From VGBO01 sp964453335 (GTDB lineage: Bacteria > Actinomycetota > Acidimicrobiia > Acidimicrobiales > CAIXPF01): a stretch of 64,000 nucleotides of DNA. How positions within the stretch are numbered: the stretch's first letter is position 1; the number at the start of each line of letters is the position of its first letter. The DNA is taken from positions 28,568 through 92,567 of the forward strand of contig CAYVOK010000013.1 of NCBI GenBank assembly GCA_964453335.1, written 5' to 3'. Positions 14,826 to 26,692 of the stretch are shown here, in pieces. Under the pieces are notes generated by a model that worked only from the letters and a program-made list of their open reading frames with translations, was not told where the DNA came from and made no database searches. The translations under genes and the position numbers were made by a program.

Positions 14826-17663
14826 CTACGCCTCGGCCCGGTCGGCGTACGCCTCGATCGGCTGGCAGCTGCACACCAGGTTCCGGTCCCCGTAGGCACC
14901 GTCGATCCGGGACACCGGTGGCCAGTACTTCGATCGACGCTGCCCGTCGGCCGGGAACGCCGCCTCCTCACGTGTGTAGGTACGATCCCACGCACCGACG
15001 AGGAGGTCCTCGGAGGTGTGCGGCGCGTTCTGCAACAACGAGAGATCACGATCGATCTCGTGACGGATGGCGATCATCGCTGCGCAGAACCGGTCGAGTT
15101 CGGCGAGCGACTCGGACTCGGTCGGCTCGACCATCAGCGTTCCTGCGACCGGGAAGCTCACCGTCGGTGCGTGGAACCCGTGGTCGACGAGGCGCTTCGC
15201 GATGTCGTCGACCGTCACACCGGTCGCCACGTTCAGCGGCCGGATGTCGAGGATGCACTCGTGCGCAACGCGACCCGAGGCGCCGCGGTACAGCACCGGG
15301 TAGTACGGCTCGAGTCGGGCAGCGACGTAGTTCGCCGCGAGGATGGCGCCCTTCGTCGCGCGGGTCAGACCCTCCGCTCCCATCATCGTCACGTACATCC
15401 AGCTGATCGGCAGGATCGACGCCGAACCGAACGGTGCGGCGCTGATCGCGGGCACCGCCGACGAACCAGGCAGGAACGGTGCGAGGTGCGACCGCACCGC
15501 CACCGGACCCACTCCCGGTCCACCACCGCCGTGGGGGATGCAGAACGTCTTGTGCAGGTTGAGGTGCGACACGTCGGCACCGAACGCACCCGGCCGTGCC
15601 ACGCCGACCATCGCATTGAGGTTCGCCCCGTCGACGTAGACCTGACCGCCGTACTGGTGCACCAACTCGCAGATCTCACCGACGGTCGCCTCGTAGACCC
15701 CGTGCGTCGAGGGGTAGGTGATCATCACCGCGGCGAGTTCGGCGGCGTGCTCGGCCGCCCGGGCCTCGAGATCACCGAGATCGACGTTGCCGTCGTCGTC
15801 GCACTTCACGACCACGACACGCATACCCGCCATCACCGCCGAGGCAGCGTTCGTGCCGTGCGCCGACGACGGGATCAGGCAGACCGTCCGCTGCACGTCA
15901 CCACGGTCACGGTGGTAGGCGCGGATCGCGAGCAGCCCGGCGAGCTCGCCCTGCGACCCGGCGTTCGGTTGGACGGAGACGGCGTCGTAGCCCGTGCACA
16001 CGGCGAGCGCCCTCTCGAGCTCGGCGATCATCTCGCGGTACCCGACCGAACGTTCCGGCGGCCCGAACGGGTGCAGCGACGCGAACTCGGGCCACGAGAC
16101 CGGTTGCATCTCGGAGGTGGCATTCAATTTCATCGTGCAACTGCCGAGCGGGATCATCCCCCGATCGAGCGCGAAGTCCCGGTCGGCGAGCCGGCGCAGG
16201 AACCGGAGCATCTCGGTCTCCGTGTGGTACGACCCGAAGAACTCGTGGGTGAGGAACGCGGTGGTTCGCGCCGCCGCCGACGGGATCGGCGAGGCGGCCT
16301 CGGCGTCCAGTCGGTCGATGTCCGCAGCGGTGGCGGCCACACCGAACGACGCCCACACGTCGGCGATGACGGAACGGCTGGTCGTCTCGTCGAGCGCGAC
16401 ACCGATCGTGTCGGCGTCGACACGGCGCAGGTCGATGCCGCGCTCGAACGCCGCAGCGACCACCTCGTCGGCGCGGCCTGGAACCGACACGGTGACGGTG
16501 TCGAAGAAGGCACTCGTGCGCACGTCGACGCCGCCGGCCCGCAGCCCCGCAGCGAGCACCGTCGTCAACCGGTGCACCCGCTCGGCGATGCGCCGCAAGC
16601 CGTCCGGGCCGTGCCAGGCGGCGTACAACGCCGCGATCACGGCGAGGAGCACCTGCGCCGTGCAGATGTTCGACGTCGCCTTCTCCCGTCGAATGTGCTG
16701 CTCACGCGTCTGCAGCGCGAGACGCAGTGCCGGACGGCCTGCTGCGTCGACCGACATGCCGACGAGACGACCGGGGAGGGAGCGCTTGTGCTCGTCGCGC
16801 ACGGCGAGGAACCCGGCATGCGGACCCCCGAATCCCATCGGCACGCCGAATCGTTGCGACGACCCGACCACCGCGTCGGCCCCCCACGTACCGGGTGCCT
16901 CGAGCAGGGTGAGTGAGAGGAGGTCGGCGGCGACGACCACGAGTCCGCCGTGCGCATGCACGGCGTCGACGACACCACCGAATGGACGGACCTCGCCGCT
17001 CGACCCCGGGTACTGCAGCAGGGCAGCGAAACAGGGAACGGAACCGATCTCCTCCGCCGGGGCGACGACGACGGTGATCCCGAGCGGTTCCGCCCGGGTC
17101 CGCACCACGTCGACGGTCTGGGGATGGCAGTCGGCATCGACGACGAACACGTCCGACGTCGACGACCCGACCCTGCGGCACAAGGTCATCGCCTCGGCGG
17201 CCGCCGTGCCCTCGTCGAGCATCGATGCGTTCGCGATCGGCATGCCGGTCAGATCGGCGACCATCGTCTGGAACCCGAGCAACACCTCGAGCCGACCCTG
17301 TGCGATCTCGGGCTGGTAGGGCGTGTAGGCCGTGTACCAGGCCGGGTTCTCGAACACGTTCCGCAGGATCACGGGCGGAGTGACCGTGCCTGCGTACCCA
17401 CGACCGATCAGCGACGTCGTCACCGTGTTGCGTGCGGCGAGCGCACGCAGCGCGGTGGTCGCATCGGCCTCCGTGCGAGGTCCGGGCAGGTCGAGCGGCG
17501 TGCGCAACCGGATCGCCTCGGGCACTGCCTCGTCGACGAGTGCGTCGAGCGACGGGACCCGGAGCGCGGCCAGCATCCGCGCCACGTCGGCCGCGTCGCA
17601 GCCGAGGTGCCGCGCCGCGAAGCCGGCGTGCTCTTCGAGATCGGTGAGAGAGGGACGTTCCAC
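14826..17663 (-). CDS. gcvP: Glycine dehydrogenase (decarboxylating), P protein
   Basis: 945 residues, the usual length of a one-chain P protein. The N-terminal half starts with a FAARHLG-type motif; the C-terminal half carries the PLP lysine in HLNLHKTF followed by a Gly-rich loop. It decarboxylates glycine and loads the aminomethyl group on lipoyl-GcvH. The longer ORF extends into the gcvT gap; the GTG at 17663 is preferred because it has GGAG about 7 nt upstream. It follows gcvT by 16 bases. gcvH and gcvL are not in the window. Confidence 0.96.
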   Translation of the reverse strand: MERPSLTDLEEHAGFAARHLGCDAADVARMLAALRVPSLDALVDEAVPEAIRLRTPLDLPGPRTEADATTALRALAARNTVTTSLIGRGYAGTVTPPVILRNVFENPAWYTAYTPYQPEIAQGRLEVLLGFQTMVADLTGMPIANASMLDEGTAAAEAMTLCRRVGSSTSDVFVVDADCHPQTVDVVRTRAEPLGITVVVAPAEEIGSVPCFAALLQYPGSSGEVRPFGGVVDAVHAHGGLVVVAADLLSLTLLEAPGTWGADAVVGSSQRFGVPMGFGGPHAGFLAVRDEHKRSLPGRLVGMSVDAAGRPALRLALQTREQHIRREKATSNICTAQVLLAVIAALYAAWHGPDGLRRIAERVHRLTTVLAAGLRAGGVDVRTSAFFDTVTVSVPGRADEVVAAAFERGIDLRRVDADTIGVALDETTSRSVIADVWASFGVAATAADIDRLDAEAASPIPSAAARTTAFLTHEFFGSYHTETEMLRFLRRLADRDFALDRGMIPLGSCTMKLNATSEMQPVSWPEFASLHPFGPPERSVGYREMIAELERALAVCTGYDAVSVQPNAGSQGELAGLLAIRAYHRDRGDVQRTVCLIPSSAHGTNAASAVMAGMRVVVVKCDDDGNVDLGDLEARAAEHAAELAAVMITYPSTHGVYEATVGEICELVHQYGGQVYVDGANLNAMVGVARPGAFGADVSHLNLHKTFCIPHGGGGPGVGPVAVRSHLAPFLPGSSAVPAISAAPFGSASILPISWMYVTMMGAEGLTRATKGAILAANYVAARLEPYYPVLYRGASGRVAHECILDIRPLNVATGVTVDDIAKRLVDHGFHAPTVSFPVAGTLMVEPTESESLAELDRFCAAMIAIRHEIDRDLSLLQNAPHTSEDLLVGAWDRTYTREEAAFPADGQRRSKYWPPVSRIDGAYGDRNLVCSCQPIEAYADRAEA

Positions 17664-17679
17664 GGAGTTCTCCGATCGG

Positions 17680-18789
17680 TCAGGTGCGGTGGTAGCGGTG
17701 CGGGACGAAGGGAAGTGGTGACACGACGACGGGCACGTCGGTGCCACGCACGTCGGCCACGAGTCCGGTACCCGGCGCGTGGTGACCGGCGCCGACGTAA
17801 CCCATCGCGACCGGACCGCCGACGGTCGGTCCGAAGCCGCCGCTCGTCACCGTGCCGACGACCGCACCGGTGGTCGTGCGCAGTTCGGCGCCATCGCGCA
17901 CAGGTTTGCGACCGACCGGTCGCAGACCGACCCGCTGCCGGTCGGGGCCGTCGGCGAGCTGCCGGAGGACGGTGTCGGCGCCGAGGAACCCGCCGTCACG
18001 TCGGCGGGCCGGTGGGATCGCCCACACGAGTCCGGCCTCGACAGGGGTGATCGTGCGGTCGAGATCGTGACCGTGGAGACACAGCCCGGCCTCGAGGCGC
18101 AGGCTGTCGCGGGCGGCGAGGCCGGCGAGCGTCACCGCCGACGTGGCGAGCAGCCGTTCGACGAGGCCGACGGCGTCGTCGACGGCGACCATCAGCTCGA
18201 ACCCGTCCTCGCCGGTGTACCCGGAGCGGGTCACGTCGACCGCAATCCCGTCGATCGTCGCACCGCCCGCCTGCATGAACCCGAGCGCCGCCGGCCCCGT
18301 GTCGAACCGTGCGAGCACGTCGGTCGCCGTCGGACCCTGCAGCGCGACGAGCGCCAGGTCGTCGCGGTGGGTCACGGTGAGATCGTCGGCGAGCTCCACC
18401 CGCAGGTGCACGAGATCCTCGACGGTGTTGCCGGCGTTCACGACGAGTGTCACCGGCCCGTCGGGGCCCGGACCGCCGGTGATGATCACGTCGTCGATCA
18501 CCCCGCCGTGCGCGTCGAGCAGGAAGCTGTACTTCAGGGTCCCCGGCGGGATCGACGCGACTGCTGCGGGGAGGACGGCCTCGAGGCGACGAGCGGCGTC
18601 AGGGCCGGAGATCTCCACGATGCCCATGTGCGACACGTCGAACAGCGCCGCACCGGTCCGGCACGCCTCGTGCTCGGCGACGGGTCCGGGCCCGTAACGG
18701 ACGGGCATCTCCCAGCCCGCGAAGTCGACCATCCGCCCGCCGTGCGCGAGGTGCAGGTCGTACAGACAGGTCCGCTGGGGGGTGGACAC
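17680..18789 (-). CDS. gcvT: Aminomethyltransferase, glycine cleavage T protein
   Basis: 369 residues. The folate-binding GcvT fold has the typical N-terminus (GRMVDFAGWEMPV), the DVSHMG motif (about 50-55), SRSGYTGEDGFE-like sequence (RSGYTGEDG) and a C-terminal barrel with RKPVRDGAEL. It releases ammonia and makes methylene-THF from the aminomethyl lipoyl group. Start GTG 18789 has GAGGAG close upstream. It is the first gene after the tandem glycine riboswitch, so both gcvT and gcvP should respond to glycine. Confidence 0.95.
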   Translation of the reverse strand: MSTPQRTCLYDLHLAHGGRMVDFAGWEMPVRYGPGPVAEHEACRTGAALFDVSHMGIVEISGPDAARRLEAVLPAAVASIPPGTLKYSFLLDAHGGVIDDVIITGGPGPDGPVTLVVNAGNTVEDLVHLRVELADDLTVTHRDDLALVALQGPTATDVLARFDTGPAALGFMQAGGATIDGIAVDVTRSGYTGEDGFELMVAVDDAVGLVERLLATSAVTLAGLAARDSLRLEAGLCLHGHDLDRTITPVEAGLVWAIPPARRRDGGFLGADTVLRQLADGPDRQRVGLRPVGRKPVRDGAELRTTTGAVVGTVTSGGFGPTVGGPVAMGYVGAGHHAPGTGLVADVRGTDVPVVVSPLPFVPHRYHRT

Positions 18790-18822
18790 GAGGGCTCCTC
18801 GTCGCGCGTCGGTTCGTCGACG

Positions 18823-19003
18823 CCCCCTCTGTCTCGGTACCTGAGAGTTTCACCGGTCTCCCGGCTTCCCCCGTCGGTGAGCGGTCGGTCCGGGGACCAC
18901 CGCTGCTTTCCAGAGTCGCCCGACACTGCGGTCCTTCTGCCTGAGAGATTCCGGGGCGGTTGCTCCTTCGGCGGCCCACCCTGGCGGGGTGGACGCTCTC
19001 CCA
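18823..19003 (-). promoter_or_regulatory. Tandem glycine riboswitch upstream of gcvT-gcvP
   Basis: The minus strand shows two glycine aptamers in a row. The first has GGGAGAG, GCCGAAGGAGCAA and ATCTCTCAGGCA; the second has GACTCTGGAAAGC, CCGACGGGGGAAGCC and AACTCTCAGGTA, ending in a G-run. These are the conserved cores of the glycine riboswitch. The gcvT GTG lies about 34 nt after the second aptamer. In this class glycine binding usually turns on glycine cleavage genes; the expression platform is not obvious. Confidence 0.93.
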
Positions 19004-19025
19004 CAGCGCGTTGTGGCGATGCCCG

Positions 19026-19031
19026 ACCCTA
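19026..19031 (-). promoter_or_regulatory. -10 element TAGGGT for the riboswitch-gcvTP transcript
   Basis: TAGGGT on the minus strand about 22 nt before the first aptamer. It lies only 11 bases from the -10 of the divergent gene, so the two promoters overlap. Confidence 0.4.
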
Positions 19032-19042
19032 GCCCGGGCGTC

Positions 19043-19048
19043 TAGCCT
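19043..19048 (+). promoter_or_regulatory. -10 element TAGCCT for the divergent GrdB-like gene
   Basis: TAGCCT ends 8 nt before ATG 19057 (5 nt before an in-frame GTG at 19054). Its -35 region would fall on the gcvTP -10 element. Confidence 0.4.
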
Positions 19049-19056
19049 CCGAGGTG

Positions 19057-19995
19057 ATGAACCCGCCGCCGCAGGCCGTCGACTACATCCAGGTCACCCG
19101 TGACACCTACGACGCGCTCGGCTACCCGCCGTATGCGTGGGTGCACAACGAGGGGCCGGTGCCGTGGGCGCCGATGACGAAGCCGCTCGCCGACTGCACG
19201 GTGGGCCTGATCGCGTCGGGTGGCATCTACCGGGCAGGACAGATCGCGTTCCACTTCAAGGACGACCACTCCTTCCGGGTGATCGGGACCGACACGGTGT
19301 CGGAGGACCTGCGGGTCACCCACTTCGCCTACGACCTGACCGACGCCCGGCGCGACGTGAACGTCGTGTTCCCCCTCGAGCCGCTGCGGGCGATGGTGGA
19401 CGACGGGGTGATCGGCGGGCTCGCTCCCGAGGCGTACACGTTCATGGGCGGCATCTACTCGGCCCGCCGGGTGCGTGACGAGCTCGCACCGACGCTGCGC
19501 GACCGCATGCTGGCCCAGGGGGTCGACGTCGTCCTCCTCGTCCCCGTTTGACCGGTCTGCCACCAGTCGGTCGGTCTGATCGCACGAACCCTCGAAGAAG
19601 CCGGGATCCCGACGGTGTCGATGACGTCCGCCTGGTCGATCACCGCGTCGGCGGCCGCACCACGTGGTGCGTTCGTCGACTTCCCGCTCGGGCACACCAC
19701 CGGCAAGCCGCACGACCCGGCCGGCCAGCGCGCCATCGTCGAGGCGGGCCTGCGGTGCCTCGAGACCGTCACCACCCCGGGCACGATCGTCGACCTCGGC
19801 GTCACCTGGGGTGACGACGCGTGGCGCGCCGACCCGATGCGCACGAAGGCGCGGAACGGATCGGGCGGCACCGGCGACTCGCGCACGGAACGCCACGACA
19901 CCCCGCAGTACCAGACCGACGACGACCGTCGGCTCGCCGAGGCCCGCCACGGCAGCGAGGTCGCCTGCCGGGCCTGCGTCGGTTTCGACGACTGA
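19057..19995 (+). CDS. Candidate selenoprotein: glycine/betaine/sarcosine/D-proline reductase selenoprotein B family, in-frame TGA at 19549-19551
   Basis: Read through one in-frame TGA, this is a 312-residue protein. Residues 1-164 and 166-312 belong to the same frame, and both halves look like the GrdB/PrdB family (N-terminal YPPYAWVHN and an IASGGIY strand; C-terminal HQSVGLIARTLEEAGIPTV then DFPLGHTTGKP). The TGA is residue 165 in the string V-P-V-U-P-V-C-H, a U-x-x-C redox motif where relatives carry Sec or Cys. A second C-x-x-C (CRAC) lies at 304-307. A stem-loop begins at the TGA. Without recoding, the product would be a 164-residue fragment. Reaction unknown; the clostridial homologues reduce glycine-type amines. 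It is divergent from the glycine-riboswitch operon. Confidence 0.8.
19550..19572 (+). promoter_or_regulatory. Stem-loop at the TGA, candidate bacterial SECIS-like element
   Basis: GACCG (19550-19554) pairs with CGGTC (19568-19572), then a G-U pair with a one-base bulge and CTG/CAG enclose the loop CCAC. The position directly at and after the TGA fits a bacterial SECIS, though the loop is closer to the TGA than usual and lacks the typical apical G. Treat as a candidate only. Confidence 0.35.
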
Positions 19996-20007
19996 GAACC
20001 GGGACCG

Positions 20008-20703
20008 TCAGCCGGGCGGGAGTTCGCGTCGCTGTTCGGGACGGTGCGGCACGTCGCCGACGTCGACCGCGCACGCGAGCACCCAGTCGTGGCGCAGCAC
20101 GTCGAGGTCGAGCCGTGCGATCACGTCGACGCGGGTGCGGGTGCGCTGCTGCCGCCGCCGGTCGGTGAGCGGGATCGCGTCGACTGACCACACCCGGGCG
20201 ACGGCGAGTGCCCGACGGGTCACCGGTGTGCGCAGATCGGGGCGCCGCGTCGGGTCGAGGTAGACCGCCAGCGTGGTGCGGCGGACGAGCTCCGGGTCGA
20301 CCGGATGGCCGTCCTGGCGCAGCCGGTGGAGGAGGAATCCGGCAAGCACCTGCAGTTCGCGCACGCCGTCACGTGCGGCGAAGCCGAACTCGAGCGCGAC
20401 CCCGACGGGCACGGCGAGACGGCCGGCGGCACGGGCACCGAACCGGCTGCCGACCCGGACCACCGCCCGGGTGGCCGCCCACTCGGTGGCACGGCGCGCC
20501 ACGCTCTCCTTGACCCGGGTCTCCGGGGCGCCGAGCAGCTCGAGCGCCTCCCACGAGCTGCGCACGTCGACCTGGGCCTCGAACACGGCGTCGAGCGCAC
20601 GTTCGACGACGTCCGCCAGGCGGCGTCTCGCTTCGTCGCTGCGCGCCCGCAGACGCGCGGCGGCCCCCTCGTCGGAGGGGGCCGCTTCGTCGTCGTACCT
20701 CAA
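20008..20703 (-). CDS. Hypothetical protein, helical, unknown family
   Basis: Up to 231 residues if the TTG at 20703 is used. The middle (about 60-130) has an amphipathic region, then a Gly/Ala/Val-rich stretch that might touch the membrane; the rest is Arg-rich and helical. It lies four bases after the ferredoxin stop, on the same strand. The first 15 codons coincide with a strong hairpin (20661-20684), so a later start, for example GTG at 20586, is possible. I do not recognise the family. Confidence 0.6.
   Translation of the reverse strand: MRYDDEAAPSDEGAAARLRARSDEARRRLADVVERALDAVFEAQVDVRSSWEALELLGAPETRVKESVARRATEWAATRAVVRVGSRFGARAAGRLAVPVGVALEFGFAARDGVRELQVLAGFLLHRLRQDGHPVDPELVRRTTLAVYLDPTRRPDLRTPVTRRALAVARVWSVDAIPLTDRRRQQRTRTRVDVIARLDLDVLRHDWVLACAVDVGDVPHRPEQRRELPPG
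20661..20684 (-). terminator. Strong hairpin after the ferredoxin gene
   Basis: CGGCCCCCTC and GAGGGGGCCG form a perfect 10-bp stem with a GTCG loop, 24 bases after the ferredoxin stop. This is the shape of a U-less actinobacterial terminator. It also lies within the 5' part of the next possible reading frame, so it may instead be an attenuating element. Confidence 0.6.
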
Positions 20704-20707
20704 GAGG

Positions 20708-20977
20708 TCAGTCGAGCTCGATGAAGATGCACTCGCCGGGGCACTCCTCGGCGGCTTCGATCACGCTGTCGACCAGGCCGTCGGGGACCCGGGCCTGCCC
20801 GTCGGCGCCGGCCGAGTTGGCCTTGCCGTCGTAGAGGGTCTGCGAGCCGTAGTGCGACGCCTCTTCCTTGACGTAGTAGAGGCCGTCGTCCTGGCCGAAG
20901 AAGACGTCCGGGCAGATCTCGGCGCAGAGGCCGTCGCCGGTGCAGAGATCCTGGTCGATCCAAACCTTGGTGGGCAT
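20708..20977 (-). CDS. Small ferredoxin (3Fe-4S/4Fe-4S single-cluster type)
   Basis: 89 residues. Cluster ligands are visible as C-T-G-D-G-L-C-A-E-I-C-P near the N-terminus (about 12-23) and CPGEC near the C-terminus, the pattern of small actinobacterial ferredoxins that feed electrons to P450s and other oxygenases. The C-terminal IFIEL tail is typical. Upstream in-frame codons lack domain sequence; ATG 20977 is preceded by AAGGA. No P450 gene is nearby, so the partner is unknown. Confidence 0.92.
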   Translation of the reverse strand: MPTKVWIDQDLCTGDGLCAEICPDVFFGQDDGLYYVKEEASHYGSQTLYDGKANSAGADGQARVPDGLVDSVIEAAEECPGECIFIELD

Positions 20978-21056
20978 CGGGGTGGTCGTCCTTGCTCGAT
21001 CGGGCCCGCTCCGCTGCGGACCCGGCGAATCGATGGCCGGTCTTCCGGCCTCGGGC

Positions 21057-21062
21057 ATCCTA
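21057..21062 (-). promoter_or_regulatory. -10 element TAGGAT for the ferredoxin gene
   Basis: TAGGAT on the minus strand in the 124-base gap between parE and the ferredoxin gene. It leaves a leader of about 75 nt before ATG 20977. Confidence 0.35.
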
Positions 21063-21101
21063 TCCACCGAATCCCGGTCGCGACGAGATCGAGCGGGCGG
21101 G

Positions 21102-25666
<4,565 letters not shown>

Positions 25667-25676
25667 GGCGGAGGAG

Positions 25677-25682
25677 ATTGTA
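25677..25682 (-). promoter_or_regulatory. -10 element TACAAT for parC-parE
   Basis: TACAAT on the minus strand, 10 nt before the parC ATG. It is directly downstream of the LexA-type box. Confidence 0.55.
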
Positions 25683-25684
25683 TC

Positions 25685-25698
25685 CGAACGGATGTTCG
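25685..25698. promoter_or_regulatory. LexA (SOS) box upstream of parC
   Basis: CGAAC-GGAT-GTTCG is a perfect match to the Gram-positive/actinobacterial LexA operator core CGAACnnnnGTTCG. It sits 2 bases upstream of the parC -10, where bound LexA would block RNA polymerase, and 52 bases from the divergent oxidoreductase start. Confidence 0.7.
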
Positions 25699-25735
25699 TT
25701 CCGGTGGACACCCGGCCGGGTCCGGCCGGGCGGTC

Positions 25736-25741
25736 TAACGT
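25736..25741 (+). promoter_or_regulatory. -10 element TAACGT for the F420-type oxidoreductase gene
   Basis: TAACGT ends 8 nt before ATG 25750. Confidence 0.5.
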
Positions 25742-25749
25742 GCCCGCCC

Positions 25750-26655
25750 ATGACCCGCATGCCCGCAATCTCCCTCGCCGCAGTTCCCGGACGCCGCCGT
25801 CAGGTCGTCGACATCGCCGCGGAGTCGGAGCGTCGTGGTTTCACCGGCATCTACTGCCCGAGCCTCGGCGACGCGATGGGTCTGTGCCTGTCGATCGCGC
25901 ACGTGACGTCGACGATCGAGTTCGGCACGTCGGTGCAGCCCATCTACCTGCAGCACCCGGCGCAGCTCGGCGCGCAGGCGAGCTACATCTCGGAGATGTC
26001 CGGCGGCCGGTTCCGCCTCGGCATCGGCGTGAGCCACGGCCCGGTGCACGAGCGGCTCGGCGCGGCGGTCGGCAAGCCGCTGTCGGACACCCGCGACTAC
26101 GTCGCCGCACTCCGCAAGGGTGAGAAGGGTTCGGGTCCGCTGCCCCCGATCGTGCTTGCGACCCTGCGCGACAAGATGGTCGACCTCTCCGTCGAGGTGG
26201 CCGACGGCGCCGTGTGGGCGAACGCGTCGCGCAACGACATGCCCCGCTCGATCTCCCGTATCCCCGCCGACCGGCGGGCCGCCGGGTTCTTCGTCGGCAA
26301 CATGATCCCGACCGTCATCGACGACGACCGGGCCGCAGCCGCCGACCGCAACCGTGCGACCCTCACCGGGTACGTCGCCCTCCCGAACTACCGGAACTAC
26401 TGGAAGCAGGCCGGGTACGAGGAGGAGATGACCGCGATCGAGCAGGCGATCGCCGAGGGCCGCCGCGACGACGTGCCGTCGTACATGTCGGAGCGCTGGC
26501 TGTCGTCGTGCACGCTGTACGGCTCGGTGTCGGAGGTGCGCGAAGGGGTCGAGGCGTGGTTCGACGCCGGGGTCAGCACCCCGATCCTCGTGCCGTCCTC
26601 GACGAGCGGCGGCCAGCTGAAGGCCGTCGAGGAACTCTTCGCGGCGTTCGCCTGA
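25750..26655 (+). CDS. Luciferase-like, probably F420-dependent oxidoreductase
   Basis: 301 residues of one TIM-barrel luciferase-like monooxygenase domain. Marks include FTGIYCPS near the second strand, ATSxEF-type strand (TSTIEFGTSVQPIY), and the MSGGRFRLGIGVSHGPV motif that contacts the cofactor. Many actinobacterial members use F420 rather than flavin. Substrate unknown. It has its own promoter divergent from parC and is convergent with the metallo-hydrolase gene. Confidence 0.88.
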   Translation: MTRMPAISLAAVPGRRRQVVDIAAESERRGFTGIYCPSLGDAMGLCLSIAHVTSTIEFGTSVQPIYLQHPAQLGAQASYISEMSGGRFRLGIGVSHGPVHERLGAAVGKPLSDTRDYVAALRKGEKGSGPLPPIVLATLRDKMVDLSVEVADGAVWANASRNDMPRSISRIPADRRAAGFFVGNMIPTVIDDDRAAAADRNRATLTGYVALPNYRNYWKQAGYEEEMTAIEQAIAEGRRDDVPSYMSERWLSSCTLYGSVSEVREGVEAWFDAGVSTPILVPSSTSGGQLKAVEELFAAFA

Positions 26656-26675
26656 TCCGACGGCGCGGTCGTCGA

Positions 26676-26692
26676 GGGCGGCTCAGCCGCCC
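26676..26692. terminator. Palindromic terminator between convergent genes
   Basis: GGGCGGCT-C-AGCCGCCC is a perfect inverted repeat centred on the stop codon of the metallo-hydrolase gene, 20 bases after the stop of the oxidoreductase gene. It can fold as a short GC hairpin in either direction. Confidence 0.5.

Noticed and set aside
14826..18789. A gcvH gene between or beside gcvT and gcvP
   Set aside because: The gap between them is 16 bases, and neither flank encodes a lipoyl protein. It must be elsewhere in the genome.
19549..19551. The TGA as an ordinary stop or as a sequencing error
   Set aside because: The downstream half keeps frame and family sequence for 147 codons, so an ordinary stop is unlikely. 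An error cannot be fully excluded without reads, but the U-x-x-C context makes recoding the better explanation.
19552..19578. HQSVG after the TGA also follows the Sec residue in E. coli FdhF, giving similar nucleotides near the SECIS region
   Set aside because: Five residues only, at a different distance from Sec, in an unrelated fold. I treat it as chance.
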